From positions 2,046,001 through 2,110,000 of the forward strand of contig OZ257260.1 of NCBI GenBank assembly GCA_965279735.1: 64,000 nucleotides of DNA, given 5' to 3'. Numbering within the stretch: position 1 is the first letter of the stretch; each line of letters starts with the position of its first letter. Shown here in pieces: positions 17,037-26,301 of the stretch. The DNA comes from CAIUGU01 sp965279735 (GTDB taxonomy: Bacteria; Pseudomonadota; Gammaproteobacteria; Steroidobacterales; Steroidobacteraceae). The position numbers and the translations under genes are program-made. The notes beneath the pieces were generated by a model. That model did no database searches and was not told the origin of the DNA. It saw nothing but the letters and a program-made list of their open reading frames with translations.

Positions 17037-18415
17037 TTCCTGATCTCCGTATCCTCAGCGAGCACCTGGGCAAGCGCACGCAGGCTCGTTGGAAAATCGA
17101 CCTGCTCGAACATGTCCTGCTGCAGGAAACGCTGGAGTTTCGGCCAGAGTTCGATCGCGGCATCCACCCGTGGATCGCTGCCACGCTGGTAGGCGCCGAT
17201 CGCAATGAGATCGCGATGGTGCTGGTACGTGGCCAGAACCTGCCGGAAGCGTTGAGCGAGCCGTCGGTGGTCGTTGTCCGCGATGTCATGCATGACACGA
17301 CTCACCGAAGCTTCGACGTCGATCGCCGGATAGAGACCGGACTCCGCGATGCGTCGCGACAGGACGATGTGGCCGTCGAGAATGGCGCGTGCCGCGTCCG
17401 CAATCGGATCGTTCTGGTCATCGCCCTCCGCCAGCACCGTATAGAAAGCCGTGATCGAACCGCTGCCTGCTGAGCCGTTTCCCGCCCGTTCGACGAGCTG
17501 CGGCAACTTGGCAAACACCGAAGGCGGATAGCCCTTGGTGGCCGGTGCTTCGCCGATGGCAAGGCCGATCTCGCGCTGCGCCTGCGCAAAGCGGGTCAGT
17601 GAATCCATGATCAGAAGGACACTCGCGCCACGATCGCGGAAATACTCCGCCACCGTCGTTGCGAGCCACGCGCCATGCAAGCGCATCAGCGGGGGGGTGT
17701 CCGCGGGCGTCGCAACCACCACTGCACGCTGCCGATCCGCGGGCCCGAGAATGCCTTCAACGAATTCCTTCACTTCGCGGCCACGTTCGCCGATCAGGCC
17801 GACGACGATGACATCTGCGCTCGTATAGCGGGCCATCATGCCGAGCAGCACGCTCTTGCCAACGCCGCTGCCGGCGAAGAGACCGATGCGTTGTCCACGC
17901 CCCACTGTCAGCAGCGAATTGATCGCGCGCACGCCGACATCCAGCGGCTCGACGATCGGCTGACGCAGCAGCGGGTTGATGGGAATGCCGGTCAGGCGCA
18001 TCGGATCCTCGCATTCGAGAGGCCCGAGGCCATCCAGCGGCTGACCCGCGCCATCGACGATCCGTCCGAGCATCTGCGGGCCGACGCGAACATTTCCGGA
18101 CGACGCGCGAGGCACGACTCGAGCATTGGGACGCAAGCCGTGGCTGTCGCCCGTGGGCATGAGATACAGGTGATCGCCACCAAAGCCTACGACTTCCGCC
18201 TCGACGCTGGTGCCGTTGCCGAGAACATCGCAGTAGTCACCGATGGCTGCCTGGCAGCCCGATGCCTCCAGCGTCATGCCGACCATACGCGTGAGATAAC
18301 CTTCCACCGGCGGCGGCTCCAGTCGTTCCGCACGGCGCTGGTAGCGCAAGAGCTTCTCCGACCAGAGCACGTTCCGGTCTGCAATCCGTTCGTTTTCAGT
18401 GCTGCTGCTGATCAT
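17033..18415 (-). CDS. fliI: flagellum-specific ATPase FliI
   Basis: F1-beta-like ATPase of the export apparatus. 460 residues with Walker A FAGSGVGKSVLLG, Walker B region SVLLIMDSLTRFAQAQREI and the family segment GEAPATKGYPPSVF. It overlaps fliH and fliJ by ATGA junctions. Confidence 0.96.
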   Translation of the reverse strand: MISSSTENERIADRNVLWSEKLLRYQRRAERLEPPPVEGYLTRMVGMTLEASGCQAAIGDYCDVLGNGTSVEAEVVGFGGDHLYLMPTGDSHGLRPNARVVPRASSGNVRVGPQMLGRIVDGAGQPLDGLGPLECEDPMRLTGIPINPLLRQPIVEPLDVGVRAINSLLTVGRGQRIGLFAGSGVGKSVLLGMMARYTSADVIVVGLIGERGREVKEFVEGILGPADRQRAVVVATPADTPPLMRLHGAWLATTVAEYFRDRGASVLLIMDSLTRFAQAQREIGLAIGEAPATKGYPPSVFAKLPQLVERAGNGSAGSGSITAFYTVLAEGDDQNDPIADAARAILDGHIVLSRRIAESGLYPAIDVEASVSRVMHDIADNDHRRLAQRFRQVLATYQHHRDLIAIGAYQRGSDPRVDAAIELWPKLQRFLQQDMFEQVDFPTSLRALAQVLAEDTEIRK

Positions 18416-19065
18416 GGAATGGGTTCGCGCTTCTCACCGCCGCGTTCGTCGCCGAGCAGCGCGCTCAGCGCCGCGCCCAGCCTTGTTTCGAGTCTGGCGT
18501 CGATCTGGGAATTTTCCGTCGTGACGCGACAACCGCCGCGACTCTGCACTGGATCCTCAACGAGGGTCCACGCGCGATCTGCGCTGGGTGTAGCGAGCTT
18601 CTCGCGGAGCAGCGCCGCATCTTCGGGATGTAAATGCACGCGGACGTTGCGCGCCGCGAGCGGCAGCAATGCCACCGTGTCACGAACCACGGCAATCACT
18701 TGCGTGGGATCCGCCTTGAGTTCACGACGCACGAGCTGCCTGGCTACCGTGAATGCGAGGGTCACGAGCTGCTTCTCGATCTCGGCATCCACCTGCTTCA
18801 GGGGCTGTGCCAGCAGATCCAGGATCGAGGCCAGCCGGGCCGCCTGCAGTTCCAGGTTCTTCCTGCGGGTTTCAGTTTCGACGCGGGCGGCGGCGAGACC
18901 CGCTTCCTTGCCCTGCGTGAAGGCTTCCTGCCAGGCCGCCCGTTCGAGCGCTTCCAGTTCGCCGACCGTGAGATTGCCGCGGCGGTGGATCGACGGTCCC
19001 TCGACTGCCGGCAAAGCCCACCGTTCGATACCCGGCGCTTCGGCACCGCTCAGCACGCTAGACAT
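18412..19065 (-). CDS. fliH: flagellar export ATPase regulator FliH
   Basis: Peripheral stalk that binds FliI and the C-ring. An Ala/Glu-rich helical middle (WQEAFTQGKEAGLAAARVETETRRKNLE) precedes a conserved C-terminal domain (VARQLVRRELKADPTQVIAVVRDTVALLP). ATG at 19065 lies just after the fliG stop signal and gives 217 residues; GTG at 19077, four codons earlier, is possible but has its AAGG directly abutting the codon. Confidence 0.9.
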   Translation of the reverse strand: MSSVLSGAEAPGIERWALPAVEGPSIHRRGNLTVGELEALERAAWQEAFTQGKEAGLAAARVETETRRKNLELQAARLASILDLLAQPLKQVDAEIEKQLVTLAFTVARQLVRRELKADPTQVIAVVRDTVALLPLAARNVRVHLHPEDAALLREKLATPSADRAWTLVEDPVQSRGGCRVTTENSQIDARLETRLGAALSALLGDERGGEKREPIP

Positions 19066-20068
19066 AGGCTTCGCCACCCTTGCCGCCGAGCACGATGGTG
19101 CCGGCTTCCGCCATGCGACGTGCCACGGCGAGAATTTCCTTCTGCGCGGCCTCCACCTCGCTCAGCTTCACGGGCCCCTTGGACTCGAGATCGTCCTTCA
19201 GCATTTCTCCCGCACGTTGCGACATGTTCTTGAAGATCTTTTCCTTCAGCGCGTCGTCGGCGCCCTTCATTGCGAGCAGCAGCCGGTCGCTCTGGACCTG
19301 GCGCAGCAGCTCCTGCATGCCACGGTCGTCGACTTCGAGCAGGTTGTCGAAGACGAACATCAGGTCCTGGATCCTGCCGCCCAACGCCTCATCCGTCTTC
19401 TGGATGACTTCCATGAGCGCCGTACCCGCCGACATGTCCATGAAATTGAGGATGTTTGCCGCGACCTTAGGTCCGCCCAGCGCCGACGATTTGCCGGCAC
19501 CATTGCCTGCGAACTGCTTTTCCATCATCTCGTCGAGTTCAGTCAGCGCCGAAGGCTGGATGCCGTCCAGGGTTGCGATGCGCATGACGATATCGGCCCG
19601 CAGCCAGTCCGGCAGCTCGGCGAGGACCACCGCTGACTGATCGGGGTCCAGATAAGCCATGATGATCGCGACGATCTGCGGATGTTCGAGGCGCACCATC
19701 TCGGCAACGGCGCGCGGGTCCATCCACTTGAGGGCTTCGAGGCCCTTGCTCGAACGGCCCATGAGGATGCGATCGATGACGCCGGCGGCCTTGTCCTCGC
19801 CCAGCGCATTGACCAGCATCTTGCGGATGTATTCATCGGAGCCCACGCCGAGCGACGTCTGGCTTTCGATCACCGTGGTGAAGTTGGTCAGCACGCCGCT
19901 GACTTCCTCGCGCGACACGTTCGCCATTTGCGCCATGGCCGTGCCCACGCGCTGCACGTCCTTGACGCCCATGTGCTTCAGGACTTCCGCCGCTTCCTGT
20001 TCACCAAGCGTCAGCAGCAACATTGCCGCCCGCTCCGTCCCGGTCCTCGTTGCCGTACGCTCACTCAT
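19058..20068 (-). CDS. fliG: flagellar motor switch protein FliG
   Basis: Torque-generating C-ring protein that contacts the stator. 336 residues with N, middle and C domains; the EHPQ motif appears as LEHPQIVAIIMAYLDP, and the C-terminal helix carries the charged residues expected for MotA contact (MSQRAGEMLKDDLESKGPVK). It overlaps fliF by 8 bases. Confidence 0.96.
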   Translation of the reverse strand: MSERTATRTGTERAAMLLLTLGEQEAAEVLKHMGVKDVQRVGTAMAQMANVSREEVSGVLTNFTTVIESQTSLGVGSDEYIRKMLVNALGEDKAAGVIDRILMGRSSKGLEALKWMDPRAVAEMVRLEHPQIVAIIMAYLDPDQSAVVLAELPDWLRADIVMRIATLDGIQPSALTELDEMMEKQFAGNGAGKSSALGGPKVAANILNFMDMSAGTALMEVIQKTDEALGGRIQDLMFVFDNLLEVDDRGMQELLRQVQSDRLLLAMKGADDALKEKIFKNMSQRAGEMLKDDLESKGPVKLSEVEAAQKEILAVARRMAEAGTIVLGGKGGEAYV

Positions 20069-21716
20069 CGGAAGCTACCCATGTCTTGACGACCTGCGCG
20101 ACACGCCGCGGATCCTGCTGTACCAGGCTGCGCGCCTGCGCAACCTGCTGCTCATAGGCGAGTGGTTTCACACCACCGGCTGCCTGGCCGGCACCTGAGC
20201 CGTCACCCTGCTGCAATGGCGGCCGCGGGGCAGCAGCGGCCGCCTTGGCGGACGCGAGGAGACCCTTCACGAGCGGCCGGAGGACCATGAAGACCAGGAG
20301 CAGCAGCACGATCAGTCCGGCGGCGAGCTTGATGAGATCGCGAACGAGCGGGCGCTCCCAGATCGGGATCGCATCGAGTGGCGCAATCGGTTCGATGGCA
20401 TCCGGATGGAACGGTGCGTTCATCACGTTCACGCTGTCACCACGCGCGGCATCGAAGCCGACGGCATCGCGAACGAGACGGGTGAGGTTCTCTACTTCTG
20501 CTGCGGAGAGCGGTGTTGCAGTGGTCGCCGCGGTCGCTGCCGCCGCATCACCCGCTGCTGCTGCAGGGGGCGGCGGATTGTCGACGATCACCGCCACAGA
20601 CAGACGCTTGAGGCGACCGGCAGGCAGCCGTGTGTGACTGACCGTACGATCGATCTCGTAATTGCGGGTCGACTGCTTCGACACATTCTGGGGTTCGGCA
20701 GCCACTGCTGCGTCCGTAGCTGCTGCCACGGCACCTGCAGCCTGTCCGGGCGGAAGAACGACGCCCGGTGTCGGGGGTTGATTTGAAGTTGCGCCGGGGA
20801 CGCCCTGCGGACCCGATCCACTGGCGGTGGTCTGCTCCGCGAGGTTCTCGCTGCGAACCACGGCACTGTCCGGGGTGTACTGTTCGCGAGCCTCTTCGGT
20901 CACGCCCATATCCACATCCACGGCAACCTGCGCACGAACGCGGCCAGCACCGACGAGCGGTGTCAGCAACTGCTCGATGCGTCGTACATAGTCATCTTCC
21001 AGCCGGCGTGCAAATTCAAACTGCTTCGTCGGCAGCGCGCCCAGCGGTTCTTCGGTATTCGGGGACGACAGCAGGCGGCCCTGCTGATCGACAACCGTCA
21101 CCTGGTCGGCTTCGAGCTCGGGGATGCTCGAGGCAACGAGATTGAGGATGGCGGTCACCTGCTCGGCTTCGAGACGTCGACCCGGCTTCATCTGCAGGAA
21201 CACGGAAGCGCTGGGAGCGCGACGTTCACGCACGAACGCAGACGGCCGCGGCAACGCGAGATGTACGCGCGCACCGGCGATGGCCTGCAGGTTCGTGATG
21301 GTCCGTGCCAGTTCCATTTCCAGCGCATGCTGGTAACGCGCGTTCTCCATGAACTGGCTGACGCCGAAACCGGGATCCTTGGACATCACTGCGAAACCGG
21401 CATCGTCGCCTTCAGGCAATCCTTGTCCTGCAAGCGTCAGGCGTGCGCTCTGGATCTGTTCGGCGGGTACCGAGATGGCGCCCGAACCCGGATCGAGTTT
21501 GTAAGGCACATTGGCGGCTTCGAGAGCCTGGACGACTTGAGCGGAATCCTGGTTGGTCAGCCCCGCGAACAGCAGGCCGTAGGTCGGACCCTTCGTCCAC
21601 AGCACCACGAAAACGCCCACTGCCACCGCGGCGGCGACACCGACCAGCAGCATGACGGGTTTGATGTTCGCACCGACGCGATAGCTCATCGGCAACGTTG
21701 CGGCTTCGGCGCTCAT
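20061..21716 (-). CDS. fliF: flagellar MS-ring protein FliF
   Basis: Membrane ring on which the basal body is built. 551 residues: membrane helix near 20-42 (VMLLVGVAAAVAVGVFVVLW), ring-building motifs (about 45-220, DPGSGAISVPAEQIQSARLTLAGQGLP), a variable periplasmic loop rich in Pro/Ala/Gly, a second membrane helix (LIKLAAGLIVLLLLVFMVL, about 465) and a C-terminal FliG-binding tail. The 131 bases before it, after fliE, show no convincing promoter. Confidence 0.96.
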   Translation of the reverse strand: MSAEAATLPMSYRVGANIKPVMLLVGVAAAVAVGVFVVLWTKGPTYGLLFAGLTNQDSAQVVQALEAANVPYKLDPGSGAISVPAEQIQSARLTLAGQGLPEGDDAGFAVMSKDPGFGVSQFMENARYQHALEMELARTITNLQAIAGARVHLALPRPSAFVRERRAPSASVFLQMKPGRRLEAEQVTAILNLVASSIPELEADQVTVVDQQGRLLSSPNTEEPLGALPTKQFEFARRLEDDYVRRIEQLLTPLVGAGRVRAQVAVDVDMGVTEEAREQYTPDSAVVRSENLAEQTTASGSGPQGVPGATSNQPPTPGVVLPPGQAAGAVAAATDAAVAAEPQNVSKQSTRNYEIDRTVSHTRLPAGRLKRLSVAVIVDNPPPPAAAAGDAAAATAATTATPLSAAEVENLTRLVRDAVGFDAARGDSVNVMNAPFHPDAIEPIAPLDAIPIWERPLVRDLIKLAAGLIVLLLLVFMVLRPLVKGLLASAKAAAAAPRPPLQQGDGSGAGQAAGGVKPLAYEQQVAQARSLVQQDPRRVAQVVKTWVASDE

Positions 21717-21847
21717 GCGTTGCTCCGTGCCATGCGGGTACCGGGCCCGGCGTTCTGCCGTTCACTGCTGCACATGATGGTCATCTGCTTGTCGTCCACG
21801 TTGATCAACTCTTTCAATCGGTTCGGAATGCTCATCCAGGCCGCAGC

Positions 21848-22186
21848 CTAGATCGGCATGTTCATGATTTCCTGGTACGCGCTCACCATCCGGTTACGCA
21901 CCTCGGTGAGGGCGCGGAAGGACACGCTGGCCTTCTGCATTTCCAGCATCACCTGCGGCAGCTCGATTCCGGGGGTGCCACGTTCAAAGGCAGTTGTCAT
22001 CTGCGTCGCGCTGTTCTGCGCGGAGTTCACCTGGTCGATGCCTTGGCGAAGGAGCTGCGCAAAGCCGCTGCTCGCGACGCTACCGGCTTCCTTCTCCTGC
22101 AAGGCAGGCTTTGCAGCGCCGGCACTGGCCTGCGACGACAGAACGCGGATCTGCGACAAAACACGATCAATTTCCATGTTGCTCAT
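21848..22186 (-). CDS. fliE: flagellar hook-basal body protein FliE
   Basis: Links the MS ring to the rod. 112 residues with the typical C-terminal pattern (LPQVMLEMQKASVSFRALTEVRNRMVSAYQEIMNMPI). The ATG overlaps the stop of the upstream sigma-54 activator gene (ATGA), so the two are translated from the same message; another ATG at 22177 is possible. Confidence 0.95.
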   Translation of the reverse strand: MSNMEIDRVLSQIRVLSSQASAGAAKPALQEKEAGSVASSGFAQLLRQGIDQVNSAQNSATQMTTAFERGTPGIELPQVMLEMQKASVSFRALTEVRNRMVSAYQEIMNMPI

Positions 22187-23247
22187 GCTGCCGGCACCTC
22201 GACGCCAGAGTTGCGCAGGCGCGCGAGCTTGTAGCGCAGGGTCCGCGGGCTGATTCCGAGGCGGTCTGCAGCGGCCTGCCGGCTGCCCTTGCCGGCGCGG
22301 AGCGCCTGCAGGATCAGTTCACGCTCGACGCTTTCAATCGAATCGGCCAGCACTGCCTGCGTCGGGTCCGCTGCTTCGCTGACGGGCGCTGCAGTGGCAG
22401 CGCGGGCAAACATGCGGGGCACTTCGAAGACTTCGAAATGGATGTGCTCGATCTCGATGACAGGGCCATTCACCAGAATCAATGCGCGCTGCACGAGATT
22501 GTCGAGTTCACGGACGTTGCCGGGCCATGGATACGTCAGCAGCACATGGGCCGCGTCGGCACTGATGGCGGGAATGCGTTCGCCCGGCCGGCAACGCTGC
22601 GTGAGCAGGCGCATGGCGAGCGGGAGAATGTCATCGCGACGTTCGCGCAGCGGGCTGACCGACAGCGGGAACACATTGAGACGATAGAAAAGATCTTCAC
22701 GGAACCGGCCTGCGGTCACTTCGGCGCGCAGCTGGCGATTGGTCGTGGCCAGGATGCGGACATCGAGCGCAACCGGACCACGTCCGCCCAGGCGCTCCAC
22801 TTCACGTTCCTGGATGACTCTCAGCAGCTTCGCTTGCAGGCTGAGCGGCATTTCAGTGATTTCATCGAGCAGCAACGTGCCGCCCTGGGCCTGTTCGAAC
22901 TTGCCGGGATGAGTGGCGTGTGCACCGGTGAAAGCGCCGCGTTCGTAGCCGAACAGCATCGCTTCCAGCATGTTTTCCGGGATGGCCGCGCAGTTGACCG
23001 CGACAAACGGGCCATTTCTGCGAGGCGAGTGGGTATGGATGAAGCGCGAGAGGACTTCCTTGCCCGTCCCCGATTCGCCTGCGATGAGGACCGTGCAGTC
23101 GCTGACCGCAACACGACGAGCCAGCTCCACGAGATCGCGTGATGTCTGGGCACAGGCAACGAGATCACTCTCCGCCCGTCGCGCAGCGCGACTGGCATTG
23201 GCCGTCTCATCCTGAATTTCCGGCGTTGGCCCGGACTGATCTGTCAT
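22183..23247 (-). CDS. sigma-54-dependent flagellar activator, FleR/FlrC-like, without receiver domain
   Basis: Bacterial enhancer-binding protein of 354 residues. It opens with about 40 polar residues and goes directly into the AAA+ domain (about 45-265): Walker A GESGTGKE, the sigma-54 contact loop GAFTGA, Walker B GGTLLLDEI. A Fis-type HTH closes it (GKGSRQAAADRLGISPRTLRYKLARLR). FleR and FlrC carry an N-terminal phospho-receiver of about 120 residues that is absent here. There is no room for it upstream, since fleQ ends 222 bases before, and no FleS-type kinase gene lies between. It overlaps fliE and has its own sigma-54 promoter. Confidence 0.88.
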   Translation of the reverse strand: MTDQSGPTPEIQDETANASRAARRAESDLVACAQTSRDLVELARRVAVSDCTVLIAGESGTGKEVLSRFIHTHSPRRNGPFVAVNCAAIPENMLEAMLFGYERGAFTGAHATHPGKFEQAQGGTLLLDEITEMPLSLQAKLLRVIQEREVERLGGRGPVALDVRILATTNRQLRAEVTAGRFREDLFYRLNVFPLSVSPLRERRDDILPLAMRLLTQRCRPGERIPAISADAAHVLLTYPWPGNVRELDNLVQRALILVNGPVIEIEHIHFEVFEVPRMFARAATAAPVSEAADPTQAVLADSIESVERELILQALRAGKGSRQAAADRLGISPRTLRYKLARLRNSGVEVPAA

Positions 23248-23289
23248 GCGTACTCCCGGTGGGCGAAAGGGTTGCCCGGGAAGTCAGAT

Positions 23290-23305
23290 AGCAAGTTCCA
23301 TGCCG
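23290..23305 (-). promoter_or_regulatory. sigma-54 promoter of the FleR-like gene and fliE operon
   Basis: The minus strand reads CGGCATGGAACTTGCT, matching TGGCACG-N4-TTGCW at 10 of 12 defined positions with the invariant GG and GC correctly spaced, 43 bases before the ATG. It would place the second activator and fliEFGHIJ under FleQ. Confidence 0.75.
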
Positions 23306-23469
23306 CGCCTGCCGCGAGGCAGGTTATTGCCGGTGGAACGGCTGTTTCGAGTGCATGACTGTGCAGCGAATCACATTTCTGCGGAGGAAGGAGCGAGGCG
23401 AAAGGCGGGAATTGATGCAGCGGAAACGATCAGGGAGTGCCGGCACGCGGGGCCGGCAAGAACTTGCCG

Positions 23470-24969
23470 TCAAAGTTCTGTCGTTTCCTCGCCCACCGCC
23501 ACCGCCATATCGAACTTGCGCAGTTTCTCGACGAGCGTCGTACGGCGCAGGTTGAGCAGACGGGCGGCATGGGCCACGGTTCCGCCGGCGCGATCCAGCG
23601 CCTGCCGGATCAGCGCGCGTTCGATGTTGAACATGTGTTCCTTGAGATCGAGGCCATCGGCCGGCAGCAGGGCCAGCGATTCCTCCGCGCCATTCGCCGA
23701 CCATGAATCAGCGTGCGGATCACCGGCCACTGCGAACGTGGCAGGCTCGAAGCCGGCCAGCAGATCGATTGTTTCGGTCGCAGGTGCTGCTGTCTCGTCT
23801 TCCAGATCGTCCACCGGCTGCCATCCGGCCGGGCGGTACTTGTTTGGCAGATCCTTCACGCCGACAATGCGATCAGGCGCGAGGATCGAGAGGCGCTCGA
23901 TGAGATTGCCGAGCTCACGGACGTTGCCCGGCCACGAATACGACTGCAGCGCCTGCAACGCACTGGCGGAAAACTGCACCCGTCCCCGCCCTTCCGACTG
24001 GCTGTGGGCCGAGAAATCCGACAGCAAAGCCGTCAGGTCCTCGATACGCGAACGCAGTGAAGGCAACTCGATGGGGAAGACGTTCAGGCGATAGAACAGG
24101 TCCTCGCGGAAAGCGCCGCGAGCGATGGAGTCCTCGAGATTCCGATGAGTGGCCGCAATGATCCGGACATTGCAGCGCATGGGCATGTGATTGCCGACCC
24201 GCTCGAAGATGCGTTCCTGCAGGACGCGCAGCAGCTTCACCTGCATGGGCAGGCTCATGTCGCCGATTTCATCGAGAAACAGCGTGCCGCCTTCGGCGAT
24301 CTCGAAACGGCCTTTCCGCGAGGTCACTGCCCCGGTGAAAGAGCCCTTTTCATGGCCAAACAGCTCGCTTTCAAGCAGCTCGGCGGGAATGGCACCGCAG
24401 TTGATCGCGACGAACGGGCGTTGCCGGCGCGGGCTGGCATCGTGGATGGCCCGTGCAACGAGTTCCTTGCCAGTGCCGGATTCCCCGAGCACCAGCACAC
24501 TTGAATCATGGGCGGCCACCTGCCGAATCAGCTTGGCAATGTCGCGGATTGCTGCAGACGATCCGGTCGGCATGCGCACATCGGAAGACAGGGCCTGACC
24601 GGTAGCGGGCGCCCTGAGGGCGGCGGCCAGGGCAGCCTGCTTGAAAGGAAACGGCAGCCGGGTAACGCGGGAACTGCCCGCGGCGGCAATCACCTGGTCG
24701 GCAACCCCGCTTGTGCCGTAGGCCACGACGCGGACGTCACTGAGATAGCCGCGCAGGGCATGGCCCAGCTCGCGCCAGTCGGGCGCGTCGGCAACATCGC
24801 CGATCAGCAGCGCCTGGCGGGAAGACGGCGACTGGATCATCGTCCGCATCAACGCAGCGTGATCGATCAGAAGCGGTTCGAGATCCAGCAGGCGGAGAAC
24901 ATCTGCAACCGCTGCTGCCCGTTCGGCATCGCAGTCATAGACGACGACAGCGCGCTCTGCCGCAGTCAT
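23470..24969 (-). CDS. fleQ: master flagellar regulator FleQ, sigma-54-dependent activator
   Basis: 499 residues. An N-terminal receiver-like domain (about 1-125) lacks an obvious acidic phosphorylation pocket (VVVYDCDAERAAAV), as in known FleQ proteins. The AAA+ domain (about 140-375) has Walker A GESGTGKE and Walker B GGTLFLDEIGDM; the sigma-54 loop reads GSFTGA rather than the usual GAFTGA. A Fis-type HTH ends the protein (GGTVAHAARLLNLRRTTLVEKLRKF), closely resembling Pseudomonas FleQ. In Pseudomonas FleQ also binds cyclic-di-GMP and FleN; both partners fit this neighbourhood. Confidence 0.93.
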   Translation of the reverse strand: MTAAERAVVVYDCDAERAAAVADVLRLLDLEPLLIDHAALMRTMIQSPSSRQALLIGDVADAPDWRELGHALRGYLSDVRVVAYGTSGVADQVIAAAGSSRVTRLPFPFKQAALAAALRAPATGQALSSDVRMPTGSSAAIRDIAKLIRQVAAHDSSVLVLGESGTGKELVARAIHDASPRRQRPFVAINCGAIPAELLESELFGHEKGSFTGAVTSRKGRFEIAEGGTLFLDEIGDMSLPMQVKLLRVLQERIFERVGNHMPMRCNVRIIAATHRNLEDSIARGAFREDLFYRLNVFPIELPSLRSRIEDLTALLSDFSAHSQSEGRGRVQFSASALQALQSYSWPGNVRELGNLIERLSILAPDRIVGVKDLPNKYRPAGWQPVDDLEDETAAPATETIDLLAGFEPATFAVAGDPHADSWSANGAEESLALLPADGLDLKEHMFNIERALIRQALDRAGGTVAHAARLLNLRRTTLVEKLRKFDMAVAVGEETTEL

Positions 24970-25414
24970 GCGGCCTCGCCCGGGTTGGAGCCGGTTTCCG
25001 CAAACTGGCAGAAAGCGGTCTCGGAAAGGTGTTCAAGCGAACTGTCGTGCATTGTTCTGGCAGCGGCACAAACGGGCCACAGCGCGTGGCTTGTCGTCAT
25101 ACCTCCCTTATGTTCAGGAGCATACGAGCGAAACTTCAGAAATGCATTATGCAAAGACCGGACGCGGCATGGAACTGTCGACGGGATCACAGGGAGATTC
25201 GCGGGTTTGCCGCCGGACGGCCCATCGACTGTGACGCAGTCGTGGAAATGTCCGGGCAATACCGCGGAACGGAGGCAGCAGGACATCCTTGAGCTCGCTT
25301 CCCTTGAAAACCTGGGGCGAGCGCAAGATAGCGGCGTCAATGTGACGTCACCATGAGGTTGACCCTGATCGAGGATCCTTACGTGAACCGGAACACGTTC
25401 TTTGCGTTACGGCA
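24970..25414. other. 445-base fleQ upstream region
   Basis: No protein gene is confidently visible. The region contains two perfect palindromes, GTGACGTCAC (25342-25351) and TGCATTATGCA (25143-25153), either of which could be an operator. On the minus strand a 44-codon open frame (25100 to 24966) begins with ATG just after GGGAGG and its stop overlaps the fleQ ATG (ATGA); the one-base gap after GGAGG is too short for a good ribosome site. A -10-like TATGCT lies near 25119-25124, without a clear -35. Confidence 0.5.
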
Positions 25415-25984
25415 TCAGCCGCGGCGGGATTGGCGTGCTCCGGCGATCTGGCGGCGATGGCGGCGGAAGGCCAGCTTCTCGAGCAGATCGGCAATGGTTT
25501 CACTGGGCGGGATGAAGCGCGCCTTGACGCGTCCATCCGCTTCATTGGCGGTAATGCGACCGAGCAACCGCAAAGGCTGCGGCAGGCTGTCACGCAGGTA
25601 GATTTCCAGCACGCCTTCCGTCCCCGGCTGCAACGTCGAACCCGGCGCTTTCCACGTAGCGCCGAGCGCGTTGAAGCGTACGGGCACCGCGGCCGGCCTC
25701 GGGTTGTTGGCAACCAGGAGCTGGCCGAGCAGATCGAGCAGCAGGTTGACCTTGAGATCGAGTCGCAGCAGTTCGCTGGCAACCTGCGAAGTATCGTCAC
25801 TCTTCTCCTGCTGACCGTGCTCCTCGATGGCGGCACAAGCCTGCAGAACATGAAGATTGCGTTCGCTGAAACTGGTCACGACCGCCGGATCCAGCGGGCC
25901 TTCGTGCGATCGCCAGAAAAGCGGCAGTACATCCTCGTAGGCCAGCTCTTCGTAGAGCACGACCGTGTCTGTGCCCTCGTACAT
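25415..25984 (-). CDS. atypical PilZ-type cyclic-di-GMP receptor
   Basis: About 190 residues starting MYEGTDTVVLYEELAYEDVLPLFW. The N-terminal half is helical (FSERNLHVLQACAAIEEH, ELLRLDLKVNLLLDLLGQLL) and the C-terminal half is beta-rich (PVRFNALGATWKAPG, GVLEIYLRDSLPQPLRLLGRI). This resembles the tetrameric PilZ family found beside fliS in Xanthomonas relatives; the classical RxxxR/DxSxxG motifs are not evident, so nucleotide binding is uncertain. It ends the fliS operon and would be expressed with late genes. Confidence 0.7.
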   Translation of the reverse strand: MYEGTDTVVLYEELAYEDVLPLFWRSHEGPLDPAVVTSFSERNLHVLQACAAIEEHGQQEKSDDTSQVASELLRLDLKVNLLLDLLGQLLVANNPRPAAVPVRFNALGATWKAPGSTLQPGTEGVLEIYLRDSLPQPLRLLGRITANEADGRVKARFIPPSETIADLLEKLAFRRHRRQIAGARQSRRG

Positions 25985-26010
25985 GGTCGCCCCCTGTTGC
26001 GTCCGGTTCG

Positions 26011-26301
26011 TCACTGCGGCATCGATCCTGCGATTCCTGCGTCCCGCGCAGGCCACATCGCGACGAGTGCCCGTTCGGACTCTATCACCGCCTGGGTCAA
26101 TGCCAGCACACAGGATTCTTCCGCGGCGTGACTGCCCTGTTCCAGGCGATCGAGCAATGCGCGTCGCTCCGAGAGAATCGCGGGAGCACGGTTCCAGTTA
26201 CCCTGTATCGAGATGCGGACCAGCATCGACGTCGCGGCAACGATACCCTTTGCCAGCATGCGATTTGCCGGACGCAATCCCGAGAGGGAACCTGCGGTCA
26301 T
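26011..26301 (-). CDS. small FliT-like protein
   Basis: 96 residues, mostly helical (ILSERRALLDRLEQGSHAAEESCVLALTQAVIESERALVAMW). Its ATG overlaps the fliS stop (ATGA). In many relatives this slot holds FliT, the chaperone of the cap protein FliD, and the size and helix content fit. Direct similarity is too weak for a firm name. It is followed after 26 bases by the PilZ-type gene. Confidence 0.6.
   Translation of the reverse strand: MTAGSLSGLRPANRMLAKGIVAATSMLVRISIQGNWNRAPAILSERRALLDRLEQGSHAAEESCVLALTQAVIESERALVAMWPARDAGIAGSMPQ

Noticed and set aside
17675..19636. A 653-codon plus-strand open frame opposite fliI, fliH and fliG
   Set aside because: Antisense shadow of strongly supported genes. 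The same reasoning removes the long plus-strand frame at 2639-4192 and the minus-strand frame at 61265-62647 opposite uvrA.
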